Positions 8,004 to 16,689 are shown, counted from the first letter of the stretch. The stretch: DNA of 64,000 nucleotides from DASRHK01 sp963776465 (GCA_963776465.1 CAVZMV010000001.1:310001-374000); one strand, 5' to 3'. The notes: a model not told the origin generated them from the sequence alone. Made by a program: numbers and translations.

Positions 8004-8780
8004 ATGGCAAACGACATGAGGGACCCGGGATTCGATCCAGACGGCCAGAGCTCGTCGATAGTGTCCCTGCTGTCACCATTCCGCATGGTGATCGCCGAGC
8101 GTCTGCCGCTGGCCCACGCCGCCGTCATCGGCTCCTATCTGCTGCGCGCTCCGGCGCCGCCGATCCCCAAGCACATCGCCATCTGCAAGCGCGCGATGGA
8201 CATCGTCGCCAGCGCCATCCTGCTGCTGCTCCTGTCGCCGGTCTTCCTGATCGCCGCGATCGCGGTGGCGTTCAGCGGCCGTCCGATCTTCTTCGCGCAG
8301 ACGCGCATCGGCCACGCCGGGAACAGCTTCAAGTGCTACAAGTTCCGCTCGATGGTCCCGGACGCCGAGGAGGCGCTGAAGCGCCTCCTCGAGCAGGACC
8401 GCGCGCTGCGCGCCGAGTGGATGTGCGGGCAGAAGCTCAAGCGCGACCCGCGCGTCACCCGCGTCGGCGCGCTGCTGCGCCGGACCAGCATCGACGAGCT
8501 GCCGCAGCTGTGGAACGTGTTCAAGGGCGACATGAGCCTGGTCGGCCCGCGGCCGATCCTGCCCAGCCAGATCGTGCATTACGGCCGCTCCGCCAAGTGG
8601 TACCTGGCGATGCGCCCCGGCATCACCGGCCTGTGGCAGGTCACCGCCCGCGGCGACGGCGACTTCGAGCGTCGCGTGCGCCTTGACTGCGCCTACGCCA
8701 AGAACTACCGCTTCGTGGACGACTTCATCATCCTGCTCAAGACCGTGCTGGTGGTGGTGACCGGCCGCGGCGCGATGTGA
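8004..8780 (+). CDS. polyprenyl-phosphate sugar-1-phosphate transferase (short type)
   Basis: 258 aa. It has the C-terminal catalytic unit of the bacterial sugar transferase (WcaJ/WbaP) family: one re-entrant hydrophobic segment (MDIVASAILLLLLSPVFLIA), then KFRSM, RRTSIDELPQLWNV, MSLVGPRP and MRPGITGLWQV. The multi-TM N-terminal domain of long members is absent. It should load the first sugar phosphate onto undecaprenyl phosphate at the inner membrane to start a polysaccharide repeat unit. The next gene, a GH8 glucanase, overlaps by 4 bases (GTGA), so both are in one operon. Confidence 0.93.
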   Translation: MANDMRDPGFDPDGQSSSIVSLLSPFRMVIAERLPLAHAAVIGSYLLRAPAPPIPKHIAICKRAMDIVASAILLLLLSPVFLIAAIAVAFSGRPIFFAQTRIGHAGNSFKCYKFRSMVPDAEEALKRLLEQDRALRAEWMCGQKLKRDPRVTRVGALLRRTSIDELPQLWNVFKGDMSLVGPRPILPSQIVHYGRSAKWYLAMRPGITGLWQVTARGDGDFERRVRLDCAYAKNYRFVDDFIILLKTVLVVVTGRGAM

Positions 8781-9886
8781 TCCGCCGGGGCCTCTGCGCA
8801 GCGCTGGTCCTGTTCTGCGGGACGGCGCTCAGCGCCTCGTCGCCGGGCTGGTCGGAGTGGAAGCACTTCTCCGAGCGCTTCATCCAGGAAGACGGGCGGG
8901 TCGTCGACCTCACCTTCGACCAGAAGAGCACGTCCGAGGGACAAAGCTACGGCCTGTTCTTCGCGCTGGTCGCCAACGATCGCGCGCGGTTCGACGCCAT
9001 CCTGAAATGGACCTCGCTCAACCTGGCTGAGGGCGAGCTTGGCAAGCGCCTGCCTGCCTGGCACTGGGGCAAGAAGGAAGACGGCAGCTGGGGCGTCAAG
9101 GACACCAACGCCGCCGCCGACGGCGAGCTGTGGATGGCCTACACGCTCCTCGAGGCCGCGCGCCTGTGGAAGGCGCCGCGCTACGCGGAGATCGGCCGGC
9201 AGTTGCTGGCGCGGATCCGCGAGTCGGAGATCGTCGTCGCTGGCGAGAACACCCTACTGCTGCCGGGCCCCATCGGGTTCGATCTCGGCGACGGCCGCTA
9301 CCGCTACGACCCGAGCTACCTGCCCCCGTTCATCCTGCGCTACCTGTCAGGCGCGGAGCCGGACGGGCCGTGGCGCGCGCTGCACGAGAGCTACGACCGC
9401 ATCGCGGTCAAGCTCTACGCCAGCGGCATCGCGCCGGACCTGGTGGTGATCGACTCCAAAGGACACCTGAGCCCCGATCCCGAGCGGCCCGAAGGCGGCT
9501 ACGACGCCATCCGCGTCTACCTGTGGGCCGGCATGTCGGGCGGTGACGGCAAGCAGCTCGTGCGGCAGCTTGCGCCCTTCGCCGAGTGGACGCGCCAGCA
9601 CGGCGCGCCGCCCGAGAAGATCGACCCCGTCACCGGCGTCGCGCCGGTGAAGGACTGGTCGCCCATCGGCTACGCGGGAGCGCTGCTGCCCTTCCTGCAT
9701 GCGCTGGGCGACGAGAAGACGCTGGACAAGCAGCTGGGACGGGTGCAGAGAGACCAGCTGCTGGCGCGGGTCGGCGGCTCGACCAACTACTACGATCAGG
9801 CCTTGATCCTGTTCGGCAAGGGCTGGCTCGACGGCGTGTATCGCTTCGACGATGCCGGACGGCTGATGCCCCGCTGGGAGAAGTGA
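8777..9886 (+). CDS. GH8 endo-beta-1,4-glucanase (BcsZ-like)
   Basis: 369 aa from a GTG start overlapping the transferase stop. A short signal peptide (LCAALVLFCGTALSA-S) points to the periplasm. GH8 signatures: TSEGQSYGL with catalytic-acid Glu54, NAAADGELWMAY with the general-base Asp region, and YDPSYLPPFILRYL. In cellulose and exopolysaccharide loci such enzymes trim the nascent beta-1,4 polymer. Its 3' end overlaps the convergent WecG-type gene by about 90 bp. No cellulose synthase genes are visible here, so the polymer may be a non-cellulose exopolysaccharide. Confidence 0.93.
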   Translation: MIRRGLCAALVLFCGTALSASSPGWSEWKHFSERFIQEDGRVVDLTFDQKSTSEGQSYGLFFALVANDRARFDAILKWTSLNLAEGELGKRLPAWHWGKKEDGSWGVKDTNAAADGELWMAYTLLEAARLWKAPRYAEIGRQLLARIRESEIVVAGENTLLLPGPIGFDLGDGRYRYDPSYLPPFILRYLSGAEPDGPWRALHESYDRIAVKLYASGIAPDLVVIDSKGHLSPDPERPEGGYDAIRVYLWAGMSGGDGKQLVRQLAPFAEWTRQHGAPPEKIDPVTGVAPVKDWSPIGYAGALLPFLHALGDEKTLDKQLGRVQRDQLLARVGGSTNYYDQALILFGKGWLDGVYRFDDAGRLMPRWEK

Positions 9887-10695
9887 CCCCGGCGCTGCTC
9901 GCGCAGGTAGACCGGGTCGTTGGACGCAGGGCGCAGGATGAACTGCATCTTCGGCAACAGCTGGAAGATGCGCGGGCCGCGGACCAGATAGCGCGACGCC
10001 AGCCGGCGCGGGCTCTGCAGCAAACGGAACAGCCACTCCAGGCCGCAGCGGCGCATCCACATCGGCGCGCGCTTCTCCTGCCCGGTGATGAAGTTGACCG
10101 AGGCGCCGATGCACAGCGCCAGGCCGCGCGCCATGCGCCGCTCGCGCAGCTTCTGCGCGATGATCTCCTGCTGCGGCGCGCCCACGGCGAGCAGGCAGAA
10201 GCGGAACGGGCTGTGATCCTCCACGAAGCGCAGGCACTCCTCCACCGCCACCGGGTCCTTGATGAAGCCCATCGGCGGGTTGAAGTGCGCCAGGCGCTTG
10301 AGGCCGTACTTGGCCCGCAGCTTCTCGGCCTGCTCCTCGCTGCCGCCGACCAGCACCAGGCCGTCGTCGGGCGTGATGACCTTGTCGAACAACGCGGCGA
10401 CGAGGTCGCTGCCCGCGCAGACCGGAAGCTCCACGCCGCGCCAGAAGCGCAGCACGTGCGAGATCAGGCGGCTGTCCATCAGCACGTAAGCGGCCTGTGC
10501 GTAGACCGAGCGGAAGGCCGGGTCGTCGTGCAGGCGCAGCAGGTGGTCGGCGTTGGGCGTGACGACGAAGCCGAAGCGGCGGTCGCCAAAGCCCGCCGCA
10601 ATGGCGGTGAATCGCTGCAGGTCGAAATCGTCCACCGGGCACGACACGGTGGGCGCAGCGGCGGGAACCACGAAACGGTCGGCAAGTTGATCCAT
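9796..10695 (-). CDS. WecG/TagA/CpsF-family glycosyltransferase
   Basis: 299 aa from ATG at 10695 (GGGAAG upstream); longer in-frame starts exist at 10746 and beyond but add low-complexity sequence. Family motifs: FGFVVTPNADHLLRLHDDPAF (Asp in the TPN..D motif), VLMDSRLISHVL, AGSDLVAALF, LVLVGGSEEQAEKL and LLAVGAPQQEIIAQKL, then CIGASVNFITGQEKRAP. These enzymes transfer ManNAcA-type or related sugars onto lipid-linked intermediates in the cytoplasm. The last about 30 aa are not family-conserved and overlap the end of the GH8 gene on the opposite strand. Confidence 0.9.
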   Translation of the reverse strand: MDQLADRFVVPAAAPTVSCPVDDFDLQRFTAIAAGFGDRRFGFVVTPNADHLLRLHDDPAFRSVYAQAAYVLMDSRLISHVLRFWRGVELPVCAGSDLVAALFDKVITPDDGLVLVGGSEEQAEKLRAKYGLKRLAHFNPPMGFIKDPVAVEECLRFVEDHSPFRFCLLAVGAPQQEIIAQKLRERRMARGLALCIGASVNFITGQEKRAPMWMRRCGLEWLFRLLQSPRRLASRYLVRGPRIFQLLPKMQFILRPASNDPVYLREQRRGHFSQRGISRPASSKRYTPSSQPLPNRIKA

Positions 10696-10754
10696 GCGGG
10701 CATCTTCCCGTCCGGGCCCCGGCCGCGTCTGTCCGTCCGCGAACATTGGGTCGT

Positions 10755-12045
10755 TCACGTGGGCCTGCGCGGCGTGGAGCCGGGCCGCACCCGCTCGTTG
10801 CGCTCGCCCTCGTCGCGCTCGACGTCGGCGCCCGGGAACTGCAGCCGGATCTCGCCGCCGACCGTGACGTTGTCGAAGCGCTCCAGCCGCACGTTGGAGT
10901 CGCGGTCGCGGTAGCCGCCGAACACGCGCAGGCCGATCCACGGCAGCACCTGGTAGCCGACGCTGCCGGAGATGATCTGGAACACGTCGCGGCGCTCGGA
11001 GCTGATGGTGGCGATCGGCGAGAGCGCCTCGAACTCGCTGTAGATATAGGTGTAGTCCGCGTCGACGCGGATGCGCACCGTCGGATGCCAGGTGACGCCG
11101 CCGGAGAAGCCGGTGTCGACGATGGCATTGGCGCCGGCCAGGTAGCCCTCGATGCGCCGGTAGGCTTCCAGCTTGAGCTCGGTCACCGCAGAGATCTCCC
11201 GGCGCAAGCCGATGGATCCGGTGAAGCCCGACACCTCGATGTCGCTGCCCTGCAGGTTGGTGTAGCCCAGCTTGGCGGAAAGCCGCGCGAGCTCGCTGAC
11301 GTCGTAGTCGGCCGTGAGGTCGCCGGTGACGCTGTGGAAGTCGGGCGAGTCAGTGATGCCGCTGAAGCTTCCCTCGAGATATTCGCCGAACAGGCCCAGG
11401 GCCAGGCGCGCCTCGCTCTTGAACTTGAGCGCGCCGTTGAATGCAGTCTCGCGCAGCTTGAAGTTGGGGAAGTCCGGCAGCGGCGAGCGCAGCTCGTAAT
11501 AGCGCGCGCCCGTCTCGACGCGGAAATTGTTGCCGACGTTGAGGCCGATGCCGGCGTTGCCGATGCGCTCCTGCTCCAGCGTGAGCTCGGTGGAGCGGCG
11601 ATTGACGAACGAGGCCATGCGCCGCTCCTGGCGCACGTCGATCGTGCCGTCGACCCTTTCCTGCACGTTCCAGCCAAGGCCCGCGCCGACGCCGGTACTC
11701 GTCGTGGTCGAGCTCGCTGAATTGCCGGTACCGGACCCGGCTGCCGTGGGCCTCGGTGTAGATCTTCTGCAGTCCCAGCGTATAGCTCGCGTCGATGCCG
11801 CCCAGCGTGCTGAACAGCCAGTCGCTCTGCCGCGGGTCGCCCGGGCGCAGCTGCGCCTGCAGCTCCGGCGACAGGCTGAACACGTTGGATTCGTGCGTCG
11901 CCTGCTCGGCGACGAACGACTGGAACCTGAATTCCGCGGAGGCGATCGCCGGGTGCAGCATCGCGCACGCCGCGCCGAGCATCACTGCCTGCCGGCCGCG
12001 CGATCCCCTTGGCGGGCCTGACTCTCGAACGCTGTTCGACGCCAT
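10755..12045 (-). CDS. outer-membrane beta-barrel protein of polysaccharide locus, apparent 1-base frameshift
   Basis: The N-terminus (signal peptide with AACAMLHPAIASA-E, start ATG 12045 after GGGGAGAG) and a 300-aa C-terminus lie in different frames. Removing the extra C after GTAC on the minus strand (plus-strand 11692-11698) turns DEYRRRRG into DEYGVGAGLGWNVQERVDG and gives a single 429-aa protein. It is rich in alternating amphipathic strands (for example LRVFGGYRDRDSNVRLERFDNVTVGG) and ends in a barrel-like region. It probably helps export or anchor the polysaccharide. The downstream gene on the same strand is the WecG-type transferase. Confidence 0.8.
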
Positions 12046-12057
12046 TGGCTCTCCCCT

Positions 12058-12085
12058 AAAAGGCTGCGCCGCTGGTGCGGCGCAG
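12058..12085 (-). terminator. intrinsic terminator between Crp-type gene and barrel gene
   Basis: On the minus strand a 9-bp stem CTGCGCCGC / GCGGCGCAG with a 4-base loop is followed by CC and four Ts. It lies 33 bp after the Crp-type gene and just upstream of the ribosome site of the barrel gene, so it may separate or attenuate the two transcripts. Confidence 0.55.
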
Positions 12086-12118
12086 TTCTCTACGTCAAGG
12101 TTTTTTTACCGCGTGCGA

Positions 12119-13084
12119 CTAGCGCAGACCGTAGTGCGAGCCGTTGACTGCCGGCTGACCGTTCAGGCGCGTGCCGACCATGGCGAGACCCGTCGGCACC
12201 GGCGCCATCGACGGCAGCGGCTGGCTGACGGGGACGCTGGTGTGCAGCCGAGAGTGCGAGGCGAAGTCCGCGTGCATGCGCGGCGCGCCGGCATGCGTCT
12301 CGGGCACCACCTGCGCCAGCTCGTCGCGGATTGCCGAGTAGCACTCGCAGGCGTGGTGCTGCAGGCGCACGCGATCCAGGACCAGGATCTTGCCGCGCTG
12401 GCAGCGCAGCAGGCCGGCCTTGCGCAGCTTGCTCGCCGACTCGGTGACGCCCGCGCGGCGGACGCCGAGCGCGTTGGCGATCATCTCCTGGGTGAGCGAG
12501 AGCTGGTTGGAGGTGGAGCGGTCCAGCGCCAGCAGCAACCAGCGGCAGAGCTGCTGCTCGACCGTGTGGTGGCGATTGCACACCGCCATCTGCGCCGACT
12601 GCATCAGCAGCGCCTGCATGTACCGCAGCAGGATCTGGCGCACGGCCGGCGAGCGGTTGAACTCCTCGCGCAGCATCGTCGCCTTCATGCGATAGGCCAG
12701 GCCTGCGCACTGCACCACCGACTGGCTGGTGCTGGCGCTGCCGCCGGCGAACAGGCTGATGCCGACGACGCCGTCGTTGCCGACGCTGGCAATCTCGGTG
12801 GAGCCGCCGTCCGAGGTCAGGCAGACCAGGGAGACGATGGCGTCGACCGGGAAGAAGACATGGGTGGCGGGAGCACCGGTGCCCGAAAGCACCTGGCCGC
12901 TATTGAGGCGGACGAGCTCCAGCGCGCCGTCCCAGCGGCGCAGGTCGTCTGCGGGGAACGCATCCAGAAGACGATTGCGGTAGGACCGCAGGGGAAGCTC
13001 AGCGGGGCGCCAGCTGTTGGCTGGGGCGGCCTGGGGGGCGCGCTCGATTGGCTCGGTGGCCCGAACGGCGTTTGTTTTTTTCAT
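12119..13084 (-). CDS. Crp/Fnr-family transcriptional regulator
   Basis: 321 aa from ATG at 13084 (GGAGA, 8-base spacing); an upstream in-frame ATG at 13177 is possible. A cyclic-nucleotide-binding-like barrel (ELVRLNSGQVLSGTGAPATHVFFPVDAIVSL...STEIASVGNDGVVGI) is followed by a C-terminal winged helix with SLTQEMIANALGVRRAGVTESASKLRKAGLL as the recognition unit. A 45-aa low-complexity tail follows the DNA-binding domain. The Arg/Glu cAMP-contact pattern is not evident, so the ligand is unknown. It is a plausible local regulator of the polysaccharide genes. Confidence 0.9.
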   Translation of the reverse strand: MKKTNAVRATEPIERAPQAAPANSWRPAELPLRSYRNRLLDAFPADDLRRWDGALELVRLNSGQVLSGTGAPATHVFFPVDAIVSLVCLTSDGGSTEIASVGNDGVVGISLFAGGSASTSQSVVQCAGLAYRMKATMLREEFNRSPAVRQILLRYMQALLMQSAQMAVCNRHHTVEQQLCRWLLLALDRSTSNQLSLTQEMIANALGVRRAGVTESASKLRKAGLLRCQRGKILVLDRVRLQHHACECYSAIRDELAQVVPETHAGAPRMHADFASHSRLHTSVPVSQPLPSMAPVPTGLAMVGTRLNGQPAVNGSHYGLR

Positions 13085-13539
13085 TGCTGCGATCTCCGAC
13101 GACGATGCTTGACTTCTATTCCCACTCGCCTTGGTGACTCCCTCTGCGCGTGGGTCTTTGTGACCTTGCCAAGTCATAGAGCAAAAGGGATGCCAAGGTT
13201 TGAATCCGCAGGAGAACCCTCCTGTTTGGGCCTTCCGGTACGCAGGAACGTTCGCTGCCGTACCGTGTTCCGTCGCAGATCCGCGACGAAAACCGCCGCT
13301 CCAGCCCTATTTGCTTGATTTCTCTTGCGTTCGGCCTGTCGCTTCGAAGAGACGAAAAAAAAACGCGCGCCGTACCGTCGTTCACGTGCCTTGCATTGCG
13401 GTAAGTACGCTGCCGTGCGCGTTGCAACACCAAATGCGCGGAAAAGCTATGGATAGAACCTACTACCCGCGGCTGCACGGCGCGCTCCGCCCGAATAATG
13501 AAGTCGCGCCACGCCTGCCTGCGCGAACGGAGCCGCCGG
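13085..13539. other. divergent intergenic region, 455 bp
   Basis: It lies between the Crp-type gene and the receiver-protein gene. It includes an A-rich run (13354-13362) and GTAC-containing stretches near 13240-13263. I see no convincing ORF, RNA or operator, although an AATAAT -10-like hexamer lies just upstream of 13500. Confidence 0.4.
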
Positions 13540-13959
13540 ATGAGCAAGATTCTGGTAATCGACGACGATCCGACCATCGTCGCCATCTACAGGAACGCCT
13601 TCAGCAAGCAGGGCTTCGCGGTCGAGACCGCCAACGACGGCGTCACGGGGCTGACGCGTTTCCACGAGTGGCAGCCCGACATCGTGCTGCTGGACATCAA
13701 CATCCCGGCGCTCAACGGGCTGGAATGGCTGCAGACCATCCGCCACGAGCCGAGCTTCGAGAAGTTTCCGGTGGTGGTGCTCACCGGCGGCAGCACCCGC
13801 GCCAACGTCATGTCGGCCTGGAACGTCGGCGCGACCTGCGTGATGCTCAAGTCCCGCGACGAGCCGCAGCGGATCATCGACGTGGTCAAAGCGGTGCTGG
13901 GCAACGCCGGCCCACGGACCTGGGGCGCGGGCGCCGAGCAGCGCAGCCAGTTCCGCTAG
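13540..13959 (+). CDS. stand-alone response-regulator receiver protein
   Basis: 139 aa from ATG 13540; a longer frame upstream adds basic non-conserved residues. It is a complete receiver domain only: acidic pocket DDD at residues 8-10, phospho-acceptor Asp52 in VLLDINIPA, Thr in VVLTGGST and Lys in VMLKSRDEP. There is no output domain, so it should act by phospho-dependent protein contact (CheY- or Spo0F-like). No kinase lies beside it. A hairpin (13981-13998) follows as a likely terminator. Confidence 0.9.
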   Translation: MSKILVIDDDPTIVAIYRNAFSKQGFAVETANDGVTGLTRFHEWQPDIVLLDINIPALNGLEWLQTIRHEPSFEKFPVVVLTGGSTRANVMSAWNVGATCVMLKSRDEPQRIIDVVKAVLGNAGPRTWGAGAEQRSQFR

Positions 13960-13976
13960 CCGGGACGGCGCAACGG

Positions 13977-14027
13977 AAAAGGGGCCGCGAGGCCCCTTCT
14001 TGTCGGTACTGGCGGAGAGGGCGGGAT
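13977..14027. repeat. 51-bp direct repeat copy 1 (tRNA-Ser 3' end plus terminator)
   Basis: It matches 14143-14193 base for base by eye. It contains the hairpin GGGGCC-GCGA-GGCCCC and then the reversed CCA end, acceptor 3' strand and start of the T arm of tRNA-Ser. It is a truncated tRNA copy lying 166 bp from the real one. The hairpin can also terminate the receiver-protein transcript. Confidence 0.85.
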
Positions 14028-14142
14028 GGCTGCGCACGTCCATGTGCTTGCCCTTCGGGCTGCTTCGCAGCTCGGCAACTGCTCCTGCGTTGCCGTCGAA
14101 CCCTCTCGCGGGCTCGAAGCCCGCCCTCGCTCGTCCAACAAA

Positions 14143-14193
14143 AAAAGGGGCCGCGAGGCCCCTTCTTGTCGGTACTGGCGGAGAGGGCGGGAT
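14143..14193. repeat. 51-bp direct repeat copy 2, overlapping the functional tRNA-Ser
   Basis: Second copy of the 51-bp repeat. It forms the true 3' end of tRNA-Ser and its terminator. On the minus strand the GGGGCC/GGCCCC hairpin is followed by a run of Ts (plus-strand A-run from 14140), a good intrinsic terminator for the tRNA. Confidence 0.85.
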
Positions 14194-14267
14194 TCGAACC
14201 CGCGAAGCGTTTTGAGGCGCTTACACGCTTTCCAGGCGTGCTCCTTAAACCACTCGGACACCTCTCC
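14176..14267 (-). tRNA. tRNA-Ser (anticodon GGA)
   Basis: The minus strand folds as a class II tRNA: acceptor GGAGAGG / CCTCTCC, anticodon stem-loop with CTGGAAA (GGA anticodon), long variable arm, T arm GCGGGTTCGAATCCCGC, discriminator G and an encoded CCA. The long variable arm and 92-nt length fit serine tRNA reading UCC/UCU. Confidence 0.97.
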
Positions 14268-14292
14268 AGAACAATAATTGTACCGGAGGTCG

Positions 14293-14616
14293 CTAGCTGG
14301 AGGGCTTGGCTTCGGGTGGCTTGGCCTCGGGCGCCGGCGGCTCCTCCGCGGGCTTGGGCATCGGCGGCGGGCGGTCGAGGCATTGCACGACCTCCTCGCC
14401 CTTCGCGTCCTTGACCTTCTCACCGAACGGCACCGGGTTGGCGGGCGGCGGCGGGATCTTCAGCGCCGCGGTGGACTCGGGAAGCTTCACGCCGTCCACC
14501 GGCTTGAGCGTTGGCACCGACTCGGCGTGGGCGTACGGCTGGTCGCTCAGGCAGCGCTTGCTGGCGCAGCCGGCCAGCAGGATCACGCAGGCGGCAACAA
14601 GCATCGATCGCAGCAT
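14293..14616 (-). CDS. small Pro/Ala-rich lipoprotein downstream of dapA
   Basis: 107 aa with an N-terminal lipobox (VILLAGC-A) and a disordered tail rich in Pro, Ala, Glu and Lys (PPPMPKPAEEPPAPEAKPP). The start at 14616 overlaps the dapA stop (ATGA). In many gammaproteobacteria the gene after dapA is the BAM lipoprotein bamC. This protein sits in that place but is much too short, and I see no BamC helix-grip domain, so no function is assigned. Confidence 0.75.
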   Translation of the reverse strand: MLRSMLVAACVILLAGCASKRCLSDQPYAHAESVPTLKPVDGVKLPESTAALKIPPPPANPVPFGEKVKDAKGEEVVQCLDRPPPMPKPAEEPPAPEAKPPEAKPSS

Positions 14617-15491
14617 CAAAGCGCTCCAGCGGCGCGCAAGGCTGCGCGCACGGTTTCATGACAATGGTCGGCCAGCGGGACCAGCGGCAGCCGCAGGCCG
14701 TCGGGCACGCGCTTCATCTGCCTCAGGGCCCACTTCACCGGGATGGGATTGGGCTCGACGAACAGATCCTTGTGCAGGCCGGCGAGCTTGGCGTCGATCG
14801 CTTCGGCCTTCTTGCGGTCCCCTGCCCGCGCCGCGGCACACATCTCGTGCATCAGGCGCGGCGCGACGTTGGCGGTGACGGAGATGTCGCCGGCGCAGCC
14901 CATCAGGATCGACTCGCGCGCGGTCGCGTCGTCGCCGGTGTAAAGCGCGAAGCCCTCCATCTTCAGGTCCAGCAGCTCGCGGATGCGGCCGAGCTCACCC
15001 TTGGCTTCCTTCAGCCCGGCGATGTTCGGCACCTTGGCCAGGCGCGCGACGGTCGCGGGCAGCATGTCGCAGCCGGTACGGCCGGGCACGTTGTACATGA
15101 TGAGTGGCACCTCGACCGCTTCGGCGATCGCCTTGTAATGGCGGTAGAGCCCTTCCTGCGGCGGCTTGTTGTAGTACGGCGTGACCGAGAGGCAGGCGTC
15201 GACGCCGGCGCCCTTGGCGGCCTGGGTCAGCTCGATGGCTTCCGCCGTCGAGTTGGCGCCGGTGCCGCCGATCACCGGCACGCGGCCGGCCGACGTCTTG
15301 ACGACGCGGCTGATGACTTCGGTGTGCTCGTCGACGTCGAGCGTGGCCGACTCGCCGGTCGTGCCGACCGCGACGATGGCATCGGTGCCCTCGGCGATGT
15401 GCCATTCCACCAGCCTGGCGAGGCTGTCGAAGTCGACGGCCCCGTCGGGATGCATGGGCGTGACCAGCGCGACGATGCTGCCGGTAATCAT
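14616..15491 (-). CDS. dapA: 4-hydroxy-tetrahydrodipicolinate synthase
   Basis: 291 aa, the usual family length, from ATG 15491 (MITGSIVALVTPM); a 25-aa longer frame upstream lacks conservation. Family motifs: GTTGESATL (Thr-Thr of the active site), YYNKPPQEGLYRHY with the catalytic Tyr, YNVPGRTG, and NIAGLKEAKG with the Schiff-base Lys. It condenses pyruvate with aspartate semialdehyde in lysine and diaminopimelate synthesis in the cytoplasm. It is divergent from gcvR across 112 bp. Confidence 0.97.
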   Translation of the reverse strand: MITGSIVALVTPMHPDGAVDFDSLARLVEWHIAEGTDAIVAVGTTGESATLDVDEHTEVISRVVKTSAGRVPVIGGTGANSTAEAIELTQAAKGAGVDACLSVTPYYNKPPQEGLYRHYKAIAEAVEVPLIMYNVPGRTGCDMLPATVARLAKVPNIAGLKEAKGELGRIRELLDLKMEGFALYTGDDATARESILMGCAGDISVTANVAPRLMHEMCAAARAGDRKKAEAIDAKLAGLHKDLFVEPNPIPVKWALRQMKRVPDGLRLPLVPLADHCHETVRAALRAAGAL

Positions 15492-15603
15492 GCGAAAAAT
15501 CGGGCGCGGGGTGTCGAAAGGGGCGCAAGTATAACGTGCAGCCCGCGGGCCTTGCGCCTTCGGCAAACACCGCTAAACTCACGGCGAAACCGCCCGGCTC
15601 CCA

Positions 15604-16143
15604 ATGTCGAAAACCGAAAATACGCTGGCGATTGCCGTCCTGGCGGGTCACCGCGCGCAACTGCCGCTCGAGCTGTTCAAGGCCATCCGCGAGCGCGGCT
15701 GCGAGGTCGAGGACTGCCGCATCGCCCCGATCGGCGACCAGATGTCGGCATGCTTCCTGGTCTCGGGCAACTGGAGCGCGCTCGGACGGCTGGAGACGGC
15801 CCTGCCGGGCCTGGCCGAGAAGCTCGGGCTGCAAGTGCAGTTCAGCCGCAGCGAGCCGCGCACCCAGAACGCCGAGTACCGGCCTTACGCCGGCGAAGTC
15901 ATCGCGCCGCAGCAGAAGGACCTGCTCGTCCACATCCTGGAATTCTTCCAGGGCCAGGACGTGGAAGTGGCGGAGATCTCCACGCAGAAGTACCAATCCA
16001 CCCATACGGGCGCCGGCATGTGCAGCGTGCAGATGGTCCTGCACGTGCCGGTCAACCAGCATCCGCAGGCGCTGCGCGAGTCCTTCATGGACCTGTGCGA
16101 CGATCTGAACGCCGACGGGATGCTCGATCCGATCAAGACCTAG
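15604..16143 (+). CDS. gcvR: GcvR-type ACT-domain regulator
   Basis: 179 aa with two ACT-like units: ENTLAIAVLAGHRAQLPLEL... at the N-terminus and KDLLVHILEFFQGQDVEVAEI in the second half. The family controls the glycine cleavage system by glycine-dependent binding to GcvA in E. coli. The position next to dapA and bcp is the conserved gammaproteobacterial order. It ends 7 bp before bcp. Confidence 0.88.
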   Translation: MSKTENTLAIAVLAGHRAQLPLELFKAIRERGCEVEDCRIAPIGDQMSACFLVSGNWSALGRLETALPGLAEKLGLQVQFSRSEPRTQNAEYRPYAGEVIAPQQKDLLVHILEFFQGQDVEVAEISTQKYQSTHTGAGMCSVQMVLHVPVNQHPQALRESFMDLCDDLNADGMLDPIKT

Positions 16144-16150
16144 GGCACCG

Positions 16151-16609
16151 ATGAAAGTTGGCGACAAGCTTCCCGACCTCTCGCTCGCCGCCACCGGCGG
16201 CAAGGACGTCGGGCTCAAAGCCCTGAAGGGCAAGAAACTGGTCGTCTACTTCTATCCCAAGGACAACACGCCGGGCTGCACGCAGGAAGGCCAGGACTTC
16301 CGTGACCAGTACCCCGGCTTCGTCAAGGCTGGCGCCGAGATCCTGGGCATCTCCAAGGACAGCGTGCGCTCGCACGAGAACTTCGCCGCGAAGTACGGCT
16401 TCCCGTTCCCGCTGCTGTCGGACGCAGACGGCGCGGCCTGCGCGGCCTTCGACGTGATCAAAGAGAAGAGCATGTACGGAAAGAAATACCTCGGCGTCGA
16501 GCGCAGCACGTTCCTGTTCGACGCCAAGGGCCAACTGGTGCGGGAATGGCGCGGCGTCAAGGTCAAGGGCCACGCCGAAGAAGTCCTTGGGGCCTTGAAA
16601 GCGATCTGA
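16151..16609 (+). CDS. bcp: thioredoxin-dependent peroxiredoxin (BCP/PrxQ)
   Basis: 152 aa. The peroxidatic Cys is in YPKDNTPGCTQEGQDF, the PrxQ signature. The resolving Cys expected five residues later is absent (CTQEGQ rather than CTxExC), so a 1-Cys or atypical mechanism is likely. It reduces peroxides in the cytoplasm with thioredoxin or another thiol donor. It is in tandem with gcvR. Confidence 0.95.
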   Translation: MKVGDKLPDLSLAATGGKDVGLKALKGKKLVVYFYPKDNTPGCTQEGQDFRDQYPGFVKAGAEILGISKDSVRSHENFAAKYGFPFPLLSDADGAACAAFDVIKEKSMYGKKYLGVERSTFLFDAKGQLVREWRGVKVKGHAEEVLGALKAI

Positions 16610-16689
16610 TACCGATTCTCGTGGCTTACGAAGTTTCTCCCTCCTCACAAAGCGCCGACCATGCATCGGACGCGCAACGATCCTCCTCG

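Noticed and set aside
7762..8019. 85-aa ORF covering the 12-bp array
   Set aside because: The repetitive RTxxRT translation follows from the DNA repeat; no ribosome site or homology in favour.
13116..13586. 156-aa minus-strand ORF upstream of the Crp-type gene
   Set aside because: Overlaps the receiver-protein start and the regulator's 5' region; no motif or ribosome site.
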